This document shows positions 45,817 to 55,073 of a stretch of 64,000 nt of DNA, piece by piece. The position numbers were made by a program, and so were the translations under genes. The number at the start of each line of letters is the position of its first letter. The first letter of the stretch is position 1. The stretch is taken from positions 89,131 to 153,130 of the forward strand of contig NZ_KI518200.1 of assembly GCF_000479045.1 (NCBI RefSeq). Reading direction: 5' to 3'. The DNA is from Cetobacterium somerae ATCC BAA-474. Its GTDB lineage: Bacteria > Fusobacteriota > Fusobacteriia > Fusobacteriales > Fusobacteriaceae. The notes below the pieces were generated by a model, which saw only the letters and a program-made list of their open reading frames with translations, did not search any database and was not told the DNA's origin.

Positions 45817-46887
45817 CTATTTAGCTGTTTTTAATAGATTAAGTGCTGTTTCTTCATTTAAAATTGTACTTATTCGTAGTCTATTCTCTTCTGCTATTCC
45901 TTTTAGCTCAGCACTTCCTATTACCTCATTTTTAATCTTTAAATCTATATATCCAGATATAAATTGCTTTTCATCGATGTTTACATCTATCAATTTATCA
46001 CTACTTAAAGTTGATACTTTACTATCATCTTTTGGATTATTTATATAAACACTTGAAGATACCCCTTCAATAAAACTATTTCTAAAGAAATAGTTTAAAA
46101 AGAATAAAAATGATCTTAACTCAGCATCTCTTGTACTTCTTAAATAAAGTTTATTTTTTTCTATAGTTCTTTCTCCTGATAATCCATCTTGAGCTATACC
46201 ATTAAAGCTTTTTATAATGTCATTTTTTCCACCTATATTTGCAGTTAATGTAACTTGCTCTTTTTTGTTTACTTCTCCTGTTAGTACAAGTTCATCAAAC
46301 CCTCCTAGAGGATTTTTTCCAAGATTTAATATCAACATTCCTAGATTTTTTCCTTTTTCTCTATCTAGTATTTTTAAAAGATTTTGATTAAAATATTTTT
46401 CATTTTTTAATATTCTTTCAATGTCTTTTTCTCTTTTTCCTATTAAAAAATTACCTTTTTCTATTTTTAGATATACTTTTTCACCATTTAAATACTTTTT
46501 GCTATACTCATCTTTTAATACGTAAAAATCATTACTTTTATTAAAATAAGTTTCAACTTTTAATGTTATAAATGGATATATATATCCAAAATCTACAATT
46601 CCTACACATGCTTTTTTATCTGATATAAAACTACTATCTGAAACTACATATAGTCCTTTTACATAACTTAATCCTCTTTTTACCTTATCATCAATATTAA
46701 AATCTGCCTTATTTAAAAGATTTATAACATTTTCAAAATTTTTATGATTAATATCTTCATTTACATATGCTACATTTATTCTGTCACTTAAATACACTCT
46801 AGGATTCTCTTTACTAGCATAAAACACACTTATTAAAATACTAACTCCACATAAAAATCCTAAAGTTATTTTTAAAGTTTTTTTCAT
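45817..46887 (-). CDS. Unknown membrane-anchored or exported protein (356 aa)
   Basis: I do not recognise this protein. It starts with MKKTLKITLGFLCGVSILISVFYA-like residues, that is two lysines and one hydrophobic segment (about 7-24) with no lipobox, so it is probably anchored in the inner membrane and faces the periplasm. The rest is a soluble, mostly beta-strand-like domain with many charged turns, only one cysteine, and no motif I can name. It is 20 bases downstream of a nitrilase-family gene and 11 upstream of cysS in the same operon, near mreB, so an envelope role is conceivable but unproven. Confidence 0.8.
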   Translation of the reverse strand: MKKTLKITLGFLCGVSILISVFYASKENPRVYLSDRINVAYVNEDINHKNFENVINLLNKADFNIDDKVKRGLSYVKGLYVVSDSSFISDKKACVGIVDFGYIYPFITLKVETYFNKSNDFYVLKDEYSKKYLNGEKVYLKIEKGNFLIGKREKDIERILKNEKYFNQNLLKILDREKGKNLGMLILNLGKNPLGGFDELVLTGEVNKKEQVTLTANIGGKNDIIKSFNGIAQDGLSGERTIEKNKLYLRSTRDAELRSFLFFLNYFFRNSFIEGVSSSVYINNPKDDSKVSTLSSDKLIDVNIDEKQFISGYIDLKIKNEVIGSAELKGIAEENRLRISTILNEETALNLLKTAK

Positions 46888-46907
46888 CGGTACTCCTTTT
46901 AATAAAT

Positions 46908-47732
46908 TTATCTACTTTTCTTTATTCTGCTTAATTCATTTAGTACTAAATCTATTTTTTCATTTTTACATGATCCCGATGCAAATCTAACTTTTATTAT
47001 CTCTTTTTTCTCAACTAGAACGTTTTTTCCATCCTCTTTGAAGTATTCCATTTTTTCTATCGTATCTCCTGATGGATTTATTGCAAAACTTCCACCCCAG
47101 AAGTTTACACCATCCTCTACTCCCACTCTATTTACCATAATAACAAAACATCCGTTACTAATGGCTGTTGTCTTACATATAGACTCCCAAAGATTACTTA
47201 TTTCTAACCCTTTACTTGAAAGTCTTGTAGGACTATTTGCTATAACAAAAATTGTTTGTGCTCCATCTTGTCCTAAAATATATGAACTACTTTGATGAAA
47301 AATATCTTCACATACTAGCATTCCAATTCTACCAAACTTTGTATCAAAGGCTCTTATATTTTCTCCCTCTTTAAAATATCTTCCCTCATCAAAAAGTCCA
47401 TAAGTTGGAAGATAAACTTTTCTGTGCTTGTGTTTTATCTCTCCATCTTCTAAGTAAAATGCTGTATTATAGTGATATAAATCTTCACTTAACTCTACTG
47501 CACCTACTATTATTGATATTTTTTTAGATAGCTCTAATAATATATCAGGTACTTTATCTAAAGCAACATCATAAACCATCTCTTCTAACAAATATCCAGT
47601 TAGAGATAATTCAGGAAAAACAACAACTTCTGTCCCTTTTTCAATTTCCTTTTCTACTATATCAACTATTTTTTTTAAATTTTTTTCTGTATTTCCCAAT
47701 ATTGGCTTCATCTGAGCTAAAAAAACTTTCAT
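46908..47732 (-). CDS. Carbon-nitrogen hydrolase (nitrilase superfamily)
   Basis: Amidase-type enzyme with the complete nitrilase triad: Glu41 in VVVFPELSLTGY, Lys105 in HRKVYLPTYG and Cys141 in GMLVCEDIFH. The segments resemble the glutaminase half of NAD synthetase (LSLTGYLLEE, YLPTYGLFDEGRYF), but no synthetase domain follows, so it is a free-standing amidase at 274 residues. The substrate cannot be read from the sequence. It lies between ispD and the 356-residue unknown protein in the mutS2 operon. Confidence 0.88.
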   Translation of the reverse strand: MKVFLAQMKPILGNTEKNLKKIVDIVEKEIEKGTEVVVFPELSLTGYLLEEMVYDVALDKVPDILLELSKKISIIVGAVELSEDLYHYNTAFYLEDGEIKHKHRKVYLPTYGLFDEGRYFKEGENIRAFDTKFGRIGMLVCEDIFHQSSSYILGQDGAQTIFVIANSPTRLSSKGLEISNLWESICKTTAISNGCFVIMVNRVGVEDGVNFWGGSFAINPSGDTIEKMEYFKEDGKNVLVEKKEIIKVRFASGSCKNEKIDLVLNELSRIKKSR

Positions 47733-47751
47733 TTCCCTCTCCTTTATTAAA

Positions 47752-48435
47752 TTAAAGAAATTTTAAATCCTCAACAGTTGTAACTTTTATATTATCATAA
47801 TCTCCTATTAAAACTTTAATTTTTCCACCTATTCTTTCTACTAAAGATGAATCGTCTGTTCCTAAGAAATTATCTTCTCTTGCTTTTTTATAAGCATCTT
47901 TTAATATCTTACCTCTAAATATTTGAGGTGTGTGAACTGCTATATACTCCTCTCTTTTGGGTGTTTCTATAACTTCTCCATCGATATTAACTTTTTTAAT
48001 TGTATCTTTTAGTAAAACTCCTACTACAATACCATCAATTTTTAAATCTTCTCCTAACATTTTTAATGCTTGAGAAAAATACTTATCTTTTAAAAACGGC
48101 CTTACACCATCCTGTACTGCTATTATACTATTATCTTTACAATATTCCAACGCATTTTCTATAGAATATTGTCTTTCTTTTCCACCTGAAACAATATTTT
48201 TGACTTTAGATATTCCATATGTTTTACATAACTCTTTTACTAATTCTATTGATTCCTCTCCAGTAGTAATAATAACTTCATCAACACTGTCACTTTTTTC
48301 TGCAACTTCTAATGGTTTCATAAATAAAGGTTTTCCATCGATTTCTAAAAATTGTTTAGGATATCCTAAATTCATTCTCTTTCCAATTCCTGCTGCTGCT
48401 ATAATTAAAGTTATTTTAGAGTTACCACAGTACAT
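47752..48435 (-). CDS. ispD: 2-C-methyl-D-erythritol 4-phosphate cytidylyltransferase
   Basis: Third step of the MEP isoprenoid pathway, joining CTP to methylerythritol phosphate. LIIAAAGIGKRMNLGYPKQFLEI has the nucleotide loop with conserved Gly, Arg and Lys; VQDGVRPF and TDDSSLVE are also typical. The 227-residue length is usual. The start at 48435 has AAGGAGG located inside mutS2, which it overlaps by 25 bases. Precursors from this pathway feed undecaprenyl phosphate for the wall enzymes encoded further on. Confidence 0.95.
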   Translation of the reverse strand: MYCGNSKITLIIAAAGIGKRMNLGYPKQFLEIDGKPLFMKPLEVAEKSDSVDEVIITTGEESIELVKELCKTYGISKVKNIVSGGKERQYSIENALEYCKDNSIIAVQDGVRPFLKDKYFSQALKMLGEDLKIDGIVVGVLLKDTIKKVNIDGEVIETPKREEYIAVHTPQIFRGKILKDAYKKAREDNFLGTDDSSLVERIGGKIKVLIGDYDNIKVTTVEDLKFL

Positions 48436-50750
48436 CCAATTCCTCCTTCGTTATGACCACCAGCTCTATAGTCTTTAACGTATCTCGAAGTTTTTAAGAA
48501 TTCCATTATTCCTGTTCTCAAAGCTCCCGTTCCTTTTCCATGAATTACATATATCTCTGTATACCCATTCATTAGAGCTCTATCCATATAAGTTTCTAAT
48601 TCATATATTGCTTCATCAACTAACTTCCCTCTTAAATCTACTTCATTTTTAACTCTTGTTTTAGCGTGAGTGTTTATAGGTCTATACTCTTTTTTCTTTG
48701 GCTCTACAACTGTTTTTACGTCATCCATTGAAACCTCTAATTTTAATATACCTGCTTGGATATTTAGAGTTTCTTTATTTAAGTTTATTTTATTTACAAT
48801 AGCATATTGATTTAAACTATTTACAAATACTCTATCTCCAACTTTATAATCTATCTTTCTTGCTACTTTAGGTTTAACCTCTACATTTTCAGATTTTTCC
48901 TCTTGTAAAGATGTTCTAAGCATATTAAGCTTCTTTTGAACTTCTTTCATCTCTTCTTTTGTTTTATCCTCTTTTTGAATCTTATTAACTAGAGCTGCTG
49001 CTTTATTTTGCATGTCTCTCATCATTAACTCAGCTTTTTCATATGCTTCTTTTAAAATTTGATTCTTTTCTTTTTCTAATACTCTTAATTTTTCTTCATA
49101 TTCATCTTTATCTTTTTGAGCTTGAGCTTTTAAAGCTTCTACTTCTGATTGCATACTTTCAAGTTCTAAAGATTTGTCTTTTATATTTGAAATCATTTTT
49201 TCTACTTTTTTATCTTCATCACTTATATAACTTTTTGCTCTTTCTATAATTACTTCAGAAACTCCAAGTCTTTTTGCTATTGTTAGAGCATTACTTTCTC
49301 CTGGAACTCCTATTAAAAGTCTATATGTTGGAGATAAAGTTTCTACATTAAACTCCATTGATGCAGTTTCTATATCTACTTCATTATACCCATAGGCTTT
49401 AACCTCACTATAGTGAGTTGTTATTAGTGATTTACATTTTTTATCTTTCAAATAGTCTATTACAGCCATGGCAAAAGCTGAACCTTCCATTGGGTCAGTT
49501 CCTGATCCTAATTCATCTAGTAACACCAATGAAGCTTTTGTAACTGAATTTAAAATCTCTTGAATGTTTTTTAAATGTGCTGAGAATGATGATAATGATT
49601 GTTCTATACTCTGCTCATCTCCAATATCTGCAAATACACCATTAAAAAATCCTATACTCGTTTTTTCATCTGCAGGAATTGGAATTCCAGCTAATGTCAT
49701 TAATGTTAATAATCCTGCTGTTTTTAACGCTACTGTTTTTCCTCCAGTATTTGGACCTGTTATTAATAATGTATTATAATCTCTTCCTATTTCAAATGTT
49801 AAAGGTACAACCATATTCTCATTTATAAAAGGATGTCTAGCATTTACAAGTGATAACATCTCTTTATTATTTATTTCTGGAATTGCACATTTTTTCTCTA
49901 TACCAAATTGAGATTTTCCATTTAATATGTCTAAATACATTATCGTATTACCAATCTCATTTATTATAGGTGTATTTAATCTTACTTGATCAGTTAGTCT
50001 TAAAAGTATTTTTCTAATCTCTTCTCTTTCTCTAACTTCTAGTTCTCTCATTTTATTATTTAACGAAACAATCGATATAGGTTCTATAAACACTGTTGAT
50101 CCACTTGATGATCTATCGTGCTCTATCCCTTTAATAAGTCCTTTAAAATCTGTTTTAACTGGTATTACACTTCTTCCATCTCTTGTTGTTATTATCTTTT
50201 CTTGTATAGCTTTAGAGTAATTTGGATTAGTGAATAACTCTTCAAATTTTCTCTTAATATTTGCTACCATATTTTTCTTTTGAAATCTTAACTCTCTTAG
50301 CTCTATAGAAGCATCATCTTTTATATTTTTATCTGGATCTATAGCTTTATTTATTAAATCTTCTAAATTTTTAAATGTTGGTATATTTATAAATTTACCT
50401 CTTAAATCTTTATATTTTTCTAAAGTTTCTAATCTTCCTTTAAAAATTCTAAAAATTCTTAAATTTATATTTATAGACCACAAGTCTTCTGGCTCTAAAT
50501 ACATCCCAACAAGTTGAGCTTTTCTTGTGATATTTGTTATATCTTTCATTCCTGCTGGCTCAAATCCACCGTCAAACTTTAAAAAATCCATAAAATCTCT
50601 GATTATCTCTAATTCTTTTCTTAAAGAGTTTATATCTTTAAATGGCTCTAAATCAAGTATTTTTTCTTGATTTTCTTCAATAGTCATATAATGTGATAAC
50701 TCTTCTCTTAATTTGTTAAACTCTAATACTTTATAGCTATGAATATTCAT
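48411..50750 (-). CDS. mutS2: Endonuclease MutS2
   Basis: MutS-like ATPase linked to suppression of recombination and to rescue of collided ribosomes. It lacks the mismatch-recognition domain, has the ATPase with Walker A GPNTGGKTVALKTAGL, LDELGSGTDPMEGSA and the helical clamp, a long coiled coil (about residues 510-630), a KOW-like linker, and a C-terminal Smr nuclease domain with VDLRGK and HGKGTGALR. I place the start at the ATG 50750 (779 residues), which is 7 bases behind AAAGGTGAT; an in-frame GTG at 50762 lies inside that site. It heads the operon. Confidence 0.95.
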   Translation of the reverse strand: MNIHSYKVLEFNKLREELSHYMTIEENQEKILDLEPFKDINSLRKELEIIRDFMDFLKFDGGFEPAGMKDITNITRKAQLVGMYLEPEDLWSININLRIFRIFKGRLETLEKYKDLRGKFINIPTFKNLEDLINKAIDPDKNIKDDASIELRELRFQKKNMVANIKRKFEELFTNPNYSKAIQEKIITTRDGRSVIPVKTDFKGLIKGIEHDRSSSGSTVFIEPISIVSLNNKMRELEVREREEIRKILLRLTDQVRLNTPIINEIGNTIMYLDILNGKSQFGIEKKCAIPEINNKEMLSLVNARHPFINENMVVPLTFEIGRDYNTLLITGPNTGGKTVALKTAGLLTLMTLAGIPIPADEKTSIGFFNGVFADIGDEQSIEQSLSSFSAHLKNIQEILNSVTKASLVLLDELGSGTDPMEGSAFAMAVIDYLKDKKCKSLITTHYSEVKAYGYNEVDIETASMEFNVETLSPTYRLLIGVPGESNALTIAKRLGVSEVIIERAKSYISDEDKKVEKMISNIKDKSLELESMQSEVEALKAQAQKDKDEYEEKLRVLEKEKNQILKEAYEKAELMMRDMQNKAAALVNKIQKEDKTKEEMKEVQKKLNMLRTSLQEEKSENVEVKPKVARKIDYKVGDRVFVNSLNQYAIVNKINLNKETLNIQAGILKLEVSMDDVKTVVEPKKKEYRPINTHAKTRVKNEVDLRGKLVDEAIYELETYMDRALMNGYTEIYVIHGKGTGALRTGIMEFLKTSRYVKDYRAGGHNEGGIGCTVVTLK

Positions 50751-50788
50751 ATTACATATCACCTTTTCTATATATATTTTACCTTGTT

Positions 50789-50797
50789 ATTATAGCA
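50789..50797 (-). promoter_or_regulatory. Promoter of the mutS2 operon (extended -10)
   Basis: TGCTATAAT on the minus strand is a full extended -10, with a weak TTTATA 17 bases upstream. It serves the eight genes down to holB. Confidence 0.6.
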
Positions 50798-50843
50798 TAT
50801 TTAATGTTTTTTATAAACTATTCCAAATAATTTAAAAAATACC

Positions 50844-50872
50844 TTGATATTTTCTTTCAGTAATGGTATAAT
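50844..50872 (+). promoter_or_regulatory. Promoter of rpmB
   Basis: TTGATA (50844-50849) and TATAAT (50867-50872) with 17 bases between them, divergent from the mutS2 promoter. Confidence 0.75.
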
Positions 50873-50910
50873 AATTTGCATGTTTATAACGAAAGCGAGG
50901 TGTAAATAGA

Positions 50911-51168
50911 ATGCAAAGATGTGAAATTACTGGAAAAGGAATGACTTTCGGAAATCAAATTTCTCACTCTCACAGAGTAACAGGAAGAGTTTGGAAGCCT
51001 AACTTACAAACAACTAAAGTTGTTATCAACGGTGTTACTGTTAAAGTTAAAGTTTGTACTAAAACTTTAAAGACTTTAAAGAGTGCTAACGAGGTTGAAG
51101 TTATGCAAATCCTTAAAGCAAATGCTAATACTCTAAGTGCTAGACTTAGAAAAATATTAAGCAAATAA
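50911..51168 (+). CDS. rpmB: Large-subunit ribosomal protein L28
   Basis: Component of the 50S subunit. The N-terminus [20 protein letters not shown] and [16 protein letters not shown] are typical of L28, including the replacement of one cysteine-pair zinc site by a single N-terminal cysteine. The 85 residues fall in the longer class of L28. It stands alone, with promoter and terminator of its own and a GAGGTG ribosome site. Confidence 0.95.
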   Translation: MQRCEITGKGMTFGNQISHSHRVTGRVWKPNLQTTKVVINGVTVKVKVCTKTLKTLKSANEVEVMQILKANANTLSARLRKILSK

Positions 51169-51175
51169 TGCTTAT

Positions 51176-51217
51176 AAAAAAAGACAGCTTTAAATAAAAA
51201 AGCCTGTCTTTTTTTTA
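51176..51217 (+). terminator. Terminator of rpmB
   Basis: AAAAAGACAG-CTTT pairs with AAAAGC-CTGTCTTTTT around an A-rich loop, with eight T following. Confidence 0.8.
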
Positions 51218-51270
51218 TTTTTGTAACTATATTTATTTTCATATTTTTAATATATATAATCTAGTATAGA

Positions 51271-51301
51271 AAAAGAGGTTGAAGATTTAATCTTCAACCT
51301 C
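51271..51301 (-). terminator. Terminator of rpsF-rpsR
   Basis: On the minus strand GAGGTTGAAGAT pairs perfectly with ATCTTCAACCTC (12 bp, three-base loop), followed by TTTTTC. Confidence 0.88.
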
Positions 51302-51308
51302 ATTAATT

Positions 51309-51527
51309 TTACTTCTCTACTCTTGTATATGGAATAAGAGCGATGTTTCTAGCTCTCTTAACAGCTTTAGCTATCTTTCTTTGTAACTTAGCGTTAGCTC
51401 CAGTTACTCTAGAAGGATTGATTCTTCCTTTATCAGAAACGAATCTCTTTAGTAAATCAACATTTTTGTAATCGATTTCTTCAGCTTTAACTCTTAATTT
51501 TGCTCTTCTTCTTCTGAATTCTGCCAT
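51309..51527 (-). CDS. rpsR: Small-subunit ribosomal protein S18
   Basis: Binds the 30S platform together with S6. The 72-residue protein begins with a basic tail [19 protein letters not shown] and has [18 protein letters not shown] and [18 protein letters not shown], characteristic of S18. It has no zinc cysteines. It follows rpsF by 46 bases with nothing between, although the single-strand-binding protein gene ssb usually lies there. A GGAGG ribosome site precedes it. Confidence 0.96.
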   Translation of the reverse strand: MAEFRRRRAKLRVKAEEIDYKNVDLLKRFVSDKGRINPSRVTGANAKLQRKIAKAVKRARNIALIPYTRVEK

Positions 51528-51573
51528 TCTAATAACCTCCTTATTTGAGAATAAACGTCTTCTTTAGTTTTAA

Positions 51574-51858
51574 TTAGTCGTTCTTAATTACGATGTATCT
51601 CATAACTTCTTCAGTTATGTTAAGCTTTGACTCAACCTCAGTTAACTTAGTACCGTCCATCTCTAAAGTAGTTAGTACGTAGAATCCTGTTTTCTTCTTA
51701 TCGATTGGATAAGCAAGCTTTCTCTCTCCCCACTTCTCAGATTTAAGAACAGTTGCTCCAGCTGTAGTTAATATGTTGTTAACTTTAGCTATTACAGTTT
51801 CTCTTCCCTCTTCTAATATAGTTGGGTTGATGATGAACATTAATTCATACTTTTTCAT
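51574..51858 (-). CDS. rpsF: Small-subunit ribosomal protein S6
   Basis: Ribosomal protein that forms a heterodimer with S18. The N-terminus MKKYELMFIINPTILEEGR and the segments SEKWGERKLAYPI and GFYVLTTLEMDG are clear S6 features. The 94 residues fit the ferredoxin-like fold without tail. It starts the pair rpsF-rpsR behind a strong GGGAGGAGG site and a leader of about 60 bases that could hold an S6:S18 feedback site, though I cannot recognise the known motif. Confidence 0.96.
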   Translation of the reverse strand: MKKYELMFIINPTILEEGRETVIAKVNNILTTAGATVLKSEKWGERKLAYPIDKKKTGFYVLTTLEMDGTKLTEVESKLNITEEVMRYIVIKND

Positions 51859-51922
51859 GTTATTACCTCCTCCCTATGGTTTTAGCCCAAAATACACAAT
51901 GATCTTGAGCAGGGCATTATTA

Positions 51923-51951
51923 ATTCTAACATAGAATCAATAATTTTACAA
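51923..51951 (-). promoter_or_regulatory. Promoter of rpsF-rpsR
   Basis: On the minus strand TTGTAA (51946-51951) and TAGAAT (51923-51928) are 17 bases apart, between ftsZ and rpsF. An imperfect inverted repeat overlaps the same bases but lacks a T-tract. Confidence 0.6.
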
Positions 51952-51962
51952 GCATTTTTTTA

Positions 51963-53039
51963 TTAATCTCTTCTATTAGCTCTAATCCATGGTGGAAGAT
52001 CTAACTCATCTCTTACTTCTGATGTCTCTTCTACCTTTGGAACTTCTGCTTTTTTCTCTACGTTTATAAAAGATTCAGTTTTTTCTTGCTCATCACCGAA
52101 ACTATTAGCAATTATTGTAACTTGAATTTTATCTCCGTATGATTCGTCTGCTGTTATACCAAACATAATATCTTCTGCTGTTTTTCCAGCTGCTTCTTTT
52201 ACTATATTAGCTATAGCTTGAGCTTCCATAAGTCCTAAATTTGATGAACCAGCTATGTTTATTAAAACTTTACTTGCTCCCATAATTGACTTTTCTAATA
52301 GAGGTGAAGATAATGCTTTTTCTGTTGCTTTAGCAACTCTATTTTCTCCTTCTCCCTCTCCAAATCCTAAAACTGCAACTCCTGAATTTTGCATAGTTGC
52401 TTTAATATCAGCAAAGTCTAAGTTAATAAGTCCTCTACCTATCATTAAATCTGCAATACCTTTAATACCTATTTTTAAAATATTATTAGCTTCTTTAAAA
52501 GCATTTTGAAGAGTTATTGTTTTCTCTGGTAATTCAAATAGTTTATCATTTGGTATTATCACTAATGAATCTACATGCTTTTCTAAGTTTGATAATCCTA
52601 AATCAGCATTAGTTTTTCTTTTTCTTCCTTCAAAAGAAAATGGTCTAGTTACTATACCAATAGTTAAAACTCCCATCTCTTTTGCTATTTTAGCTATAAC
52701 TGGTGCAGAACCTGTTCCTGTTCCACCACCCATTCCAGCTGTTATAAATAACATATCTGTCTCTTCTAATAAATTTCTTAATTTTTCAACATCTTCTTCA
52801 GCAGCTTGCTTACCAACTTCTGGGTCAGCTCCAGCTCCTAGACCTCTTGTTAGTTTTTCCCCTAATTGAACTCTTATATCTGCTAAAGAATTATTTAAAT
52901 CTTGGGCATCTGTATTTGCCGCAATATATTCTACACCTGTTACTCCAGCTGAAATCATGTCGTTTATTGCATTTCCTCCAGCTCCTCCAGCTCCGATTAC
53001 CTTTATCTTTACTTCACATTCGTTATTAAACATTTTCAT
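51963..53039 (-). CDS. ftsZ: Cell division protein FtsZ
   Basis: Tubulin-like GTPase that forms the division ring. IKVIGAGGAGGNAIN at about 12-26, the tubulin signature GGGTGTGSA, and NxDFADI in INLDFADIK (T7 loop, synergy Asp) are present. A variable linker (about 310-340) leads to the conserved tail LDLPPWIRANRRD, which would bind FtsA. The 358-residue length is normal. It is the last gene of the cluster, 11 bases after ftsA. No strong terminator follows before the rpsF promoter. Confidence 0.97.
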   Translation of the reverse strand: MKMFNNECEVKIKVIGAGGAGGNAINDMISAGVTGVEYIAANTDAQDLNNSLADIRVQLGEKLTRGLGAGADPEVGKQAAEEDVEKLRNLLEETDMLFITAGMGGGTGTGSAPVIAKIAKEMGVLTIGIVTRPFSFEGRKRKTNADLGLSNLEKHVDSLVIIPNDKLFELPEKTITLQNAFKEANNILKIGIKGIADLMIGRGLINLDFADIKATMQNSGVAVLGFGEGEGENRVAKATEKALSSPLLEKSIMGASKVLINIAGSSNLGLMEAQAIANIVKEAAGKTAEDIMFGITADESYGDKIQVTIIANSFGDEQEKTESFINVEKKAEVPKVEETSEVRDELDLPPWIRANRRD

Positions 53040-53050
53040 ACAGCTCCTTA

Positions 53051-54358
53051 TTATATAAAGTTAGAAATCCATTTTTTTATTTTGTTTAAAGCACCATCTG
53101 TAACCACTTCTTCTTCATACTCTTCTTCGTAGTCCTCTTGTCTAAAAGCTGTTTCATTTATAGGAAGCTCTGTAAATACTTCCTCTTCTTTTTCAATGGC
53201 TATAACTTCGTCCTTTAAACTTTCATCTCTTATTTCGTTTCTCTTTTTAAATTCTGCTTCTAATTTTGTTAACAAAATACCAATTACTGTAGACATAGAT
53301 GGATTTACATTTTCTAATCCTCTAAGTGGGAATGGAGTTACTTTTCTAACAGCACATTCCATTTTACTTCCAACTTTACTAAAAATCTCATCTATTGATA
53401 CTGCTCCACCTGTAAAAGCTAAACCTTTTCCTAAATAACCATTAAATCCAGATTCTTCTATTGTTTTTGAAATGAAATTAATTAAATCCCCTGTTCTAGC
53501 GTCGATTATCTCTTTAATCTCATCTATATTGTATTCTCCATTTTCTGTTTTTATCACTCCATTAGAATACTGTTTACTTCTTAATTTTTCGAGAATCTCT
53601 TTAGCTTCTTTTTTTGGTATTTTCAAAAGATAACTTATATCATTCACAAAATGCATTCCACCTATTGATAAAGATTTTGTATAAATTATTTTATCATTTT
53701 TATAAATAGCTATATCTGTAACGCCTTCTCCTATATCTATTAGAGCTACTCCCATCTGTCTATCTTCATATTCTAAAGTTGATTTTGCAGATGCCGATGC
53801 GTTTAAAAATATATCTTCTACTTCTAATCCTGCGTTATTTATAACTTCTATTAGCGGATCTAATTGATCTTTTTTTATTGTTATTAGATGTACATCACCT
53901 TGAATACTTTTTCCAATTTGTCCTATTGGATTTTTTAAAATTCCAGAGCTATTAACTCTAACATTATAAGCTTCTTGCTCAATAACGATTTCATCTTCTT
54001 TTAATATATTACCCTTCACTAATTCAATTAAATTATACATATCTTGAGCTGTTATCTCTTTTTCATTAAATTCGATACACCCATGATCTGTTTTCGAAGT
54101 AATTCTATCACTACTCACACCTAGTGAAACAACTTCAAATTCTCTTCCATTTCTTTGTTCTAACTCTTTTAGTCCTTTGGCTATGCTTGCACTTAAAAGA
54201 TCAGGGTCTTCTACTACAGATCTTTTTATGCCTTCACTTGATACCTCTAAGTAATCTAGTACTCTTAACTTTAATCCCTCTGTACTAAGTTCTCCTAAAA
54301 TAAATTTTATTTTACCATTTCCAACATCTAAAGCTAATTTTGTAATATTATCTCGCAC
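53051..54358 (-). CDS. ftsA: Cell division protein FtsA
   Basis: Actin-like protein that ties FtsZ filaments to the membrane. LALDVGNGKIKFILG (phosphate 1), IDIGEGVTDIAIYK (phosphate 2) and GLAFTGGAVSIDEIF (adenosine) are visible. An acidic linker (about 385-420) is followed by the amphipathic membrane-targeting tail LNKIKKWISNFI. The start is GTG with AGGAGGGG in front and overlaps ftsQ by 11 bases. The 435-residue length is usual. Confidence 0.95.
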   Translation of the reverse strand: MRDNITKLALDVGNGKIKFILGELSTEGLKLRVLDYLEVSSEGIKRSVVEDPDLLSASIAKGLKELEQRNGREFEVVSLGVSSDRITSKTDHGCIEFNEKEITAQDMYNLIELVKGNILKEDEIVIEQEAYNVRVNSSGILKNPIGQIGKSIQGDVHLITIKKDQLDPLIEVINNAGLEVEDIFLNASASAKSTLEYEDRQMGVALIDIGEGVTDIAIYKNDKIIYTKSLSIGGMHFVNDISYLLKIPKKEAKEILEKLRSKQYSNGVIKTENGEYNIDEIKEIIDARTGDLINFISKTIEESGFNGYLGKGLAFTGGAVSIDEIFSKVGSKMECAVRKVTPFPLRGLENVNPSMSTVIGILLTKLEAEFKKRNEIRDESLKDEVIAIEKEEEVFTELPINETAFRQEDYEEEYEEEVVTDGALNKIKKWISNFI

Positions 54359-55040
54359 TTTTCCCCTCCTTTTCCATTACTACTATATCTGTAAATCTTA
54401 TATCTATATAATCTATCACTTTAGCCTTTATCAACTCCTTATATAGATTCATTGTTATTTCATATTTTTTTTTCGAAACTTCTGGTTCAGTTTTTATCTT
54501 AGTTCCGTCTCTCAAAATAATGTATATCAAATTTTTATTTTCAGCATATAGCTGTGAAACTTCATCTTTTAAATCTAGCTCTTTTAGTTTTTCCATTATT
54601 TCTAGAAGATATTCTTTTTCTTTAGCATCTTTTAGTACAAGAATTGGCATACTTTTTTTAGGATATTCATCTAGCTTTCCAAAAATCGTTCCCTCTTCAT
54701 CCATAGTATATATTCTCGAATTATGTTGTGCATAGTAATTACTATCTTTTTCTATGACATCAATAGTTATTTCATTCAAATTTTGTTTAGAAACAACTGC
54801 TTTTTTTATCCTCACATCTTTTAATAATTTTTTTTCTAATCCTTCTAAATTTAAATCATTAATATTTTTTCCTAAAATCTCTGTTTTTATTTTTTCTAAA
54901 TCTGATTTAAGATTTGGCGAAACTTCACTAATTTGAACTTTTGAAATATTGAAAAATTCTCTATTTTTAAAGTCTTTTTCAACTTGAATTATAATAAAAG
55001 TTAATGCCAATATTATAGCAATTTTAAATATATTTTTCAA
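54348..55040 (-). CDS. ftsQ: Cell division protein FtsQ/DivIB
   Basis: Bitopic division protein. One N-terminal membrane helix (IFKIAIILALTFIIIQV, about 4-20) is followed by a periplasmic POTRA domain (FFNISKVQISEV, then LNEITIDVIEKDSNYYAQ) and the FtsQ beta domain (YTMDEEGTIFGKLDE). It is short for the family (230 residues) because the cytoplasmic tail is nearly absent. The order ddl-ftsQ-ftsA-ftsZ supports the call more than similarity does. Confidence 0.88.
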   Translation of the reverse strand: MKNIFKIAIILALTFIIIQVEKDFKNREFFNISKVQISEVSPNLKSDLEKIKTEILGKNINDLNLEGLEKKLLKDVRIKKAVVSKQNLNEITIDVIEKDSNYYAQHNSRIYTMDEEGTIFGKLDEYPKKSMPILVLKDAKEKEYLLEIMEKLKELDLKDEVSQLYAENKNLIYIILRDGTKIKTEPEVSKKKYEITMNLYKELIKAKVIDYIDIRFTDIVVMEKEGKSAR

Positions 55041-55073
55041 GAATCTCTCCCTGTTATTTCAGATATTTTCTAC

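Noticed and set aside
44381..45850. A T-box leader for cysS
   Set aside because: The gene starts 11 bases after the preceding gene in the same operon, and no T-box sequence is present.
51901..51960. Intrinsic terminator after ftsZ
   Set aside because: The inverted repeat there has no T-tract and coincides with the rpsF promoter hexamers, so promoter use explains it better.
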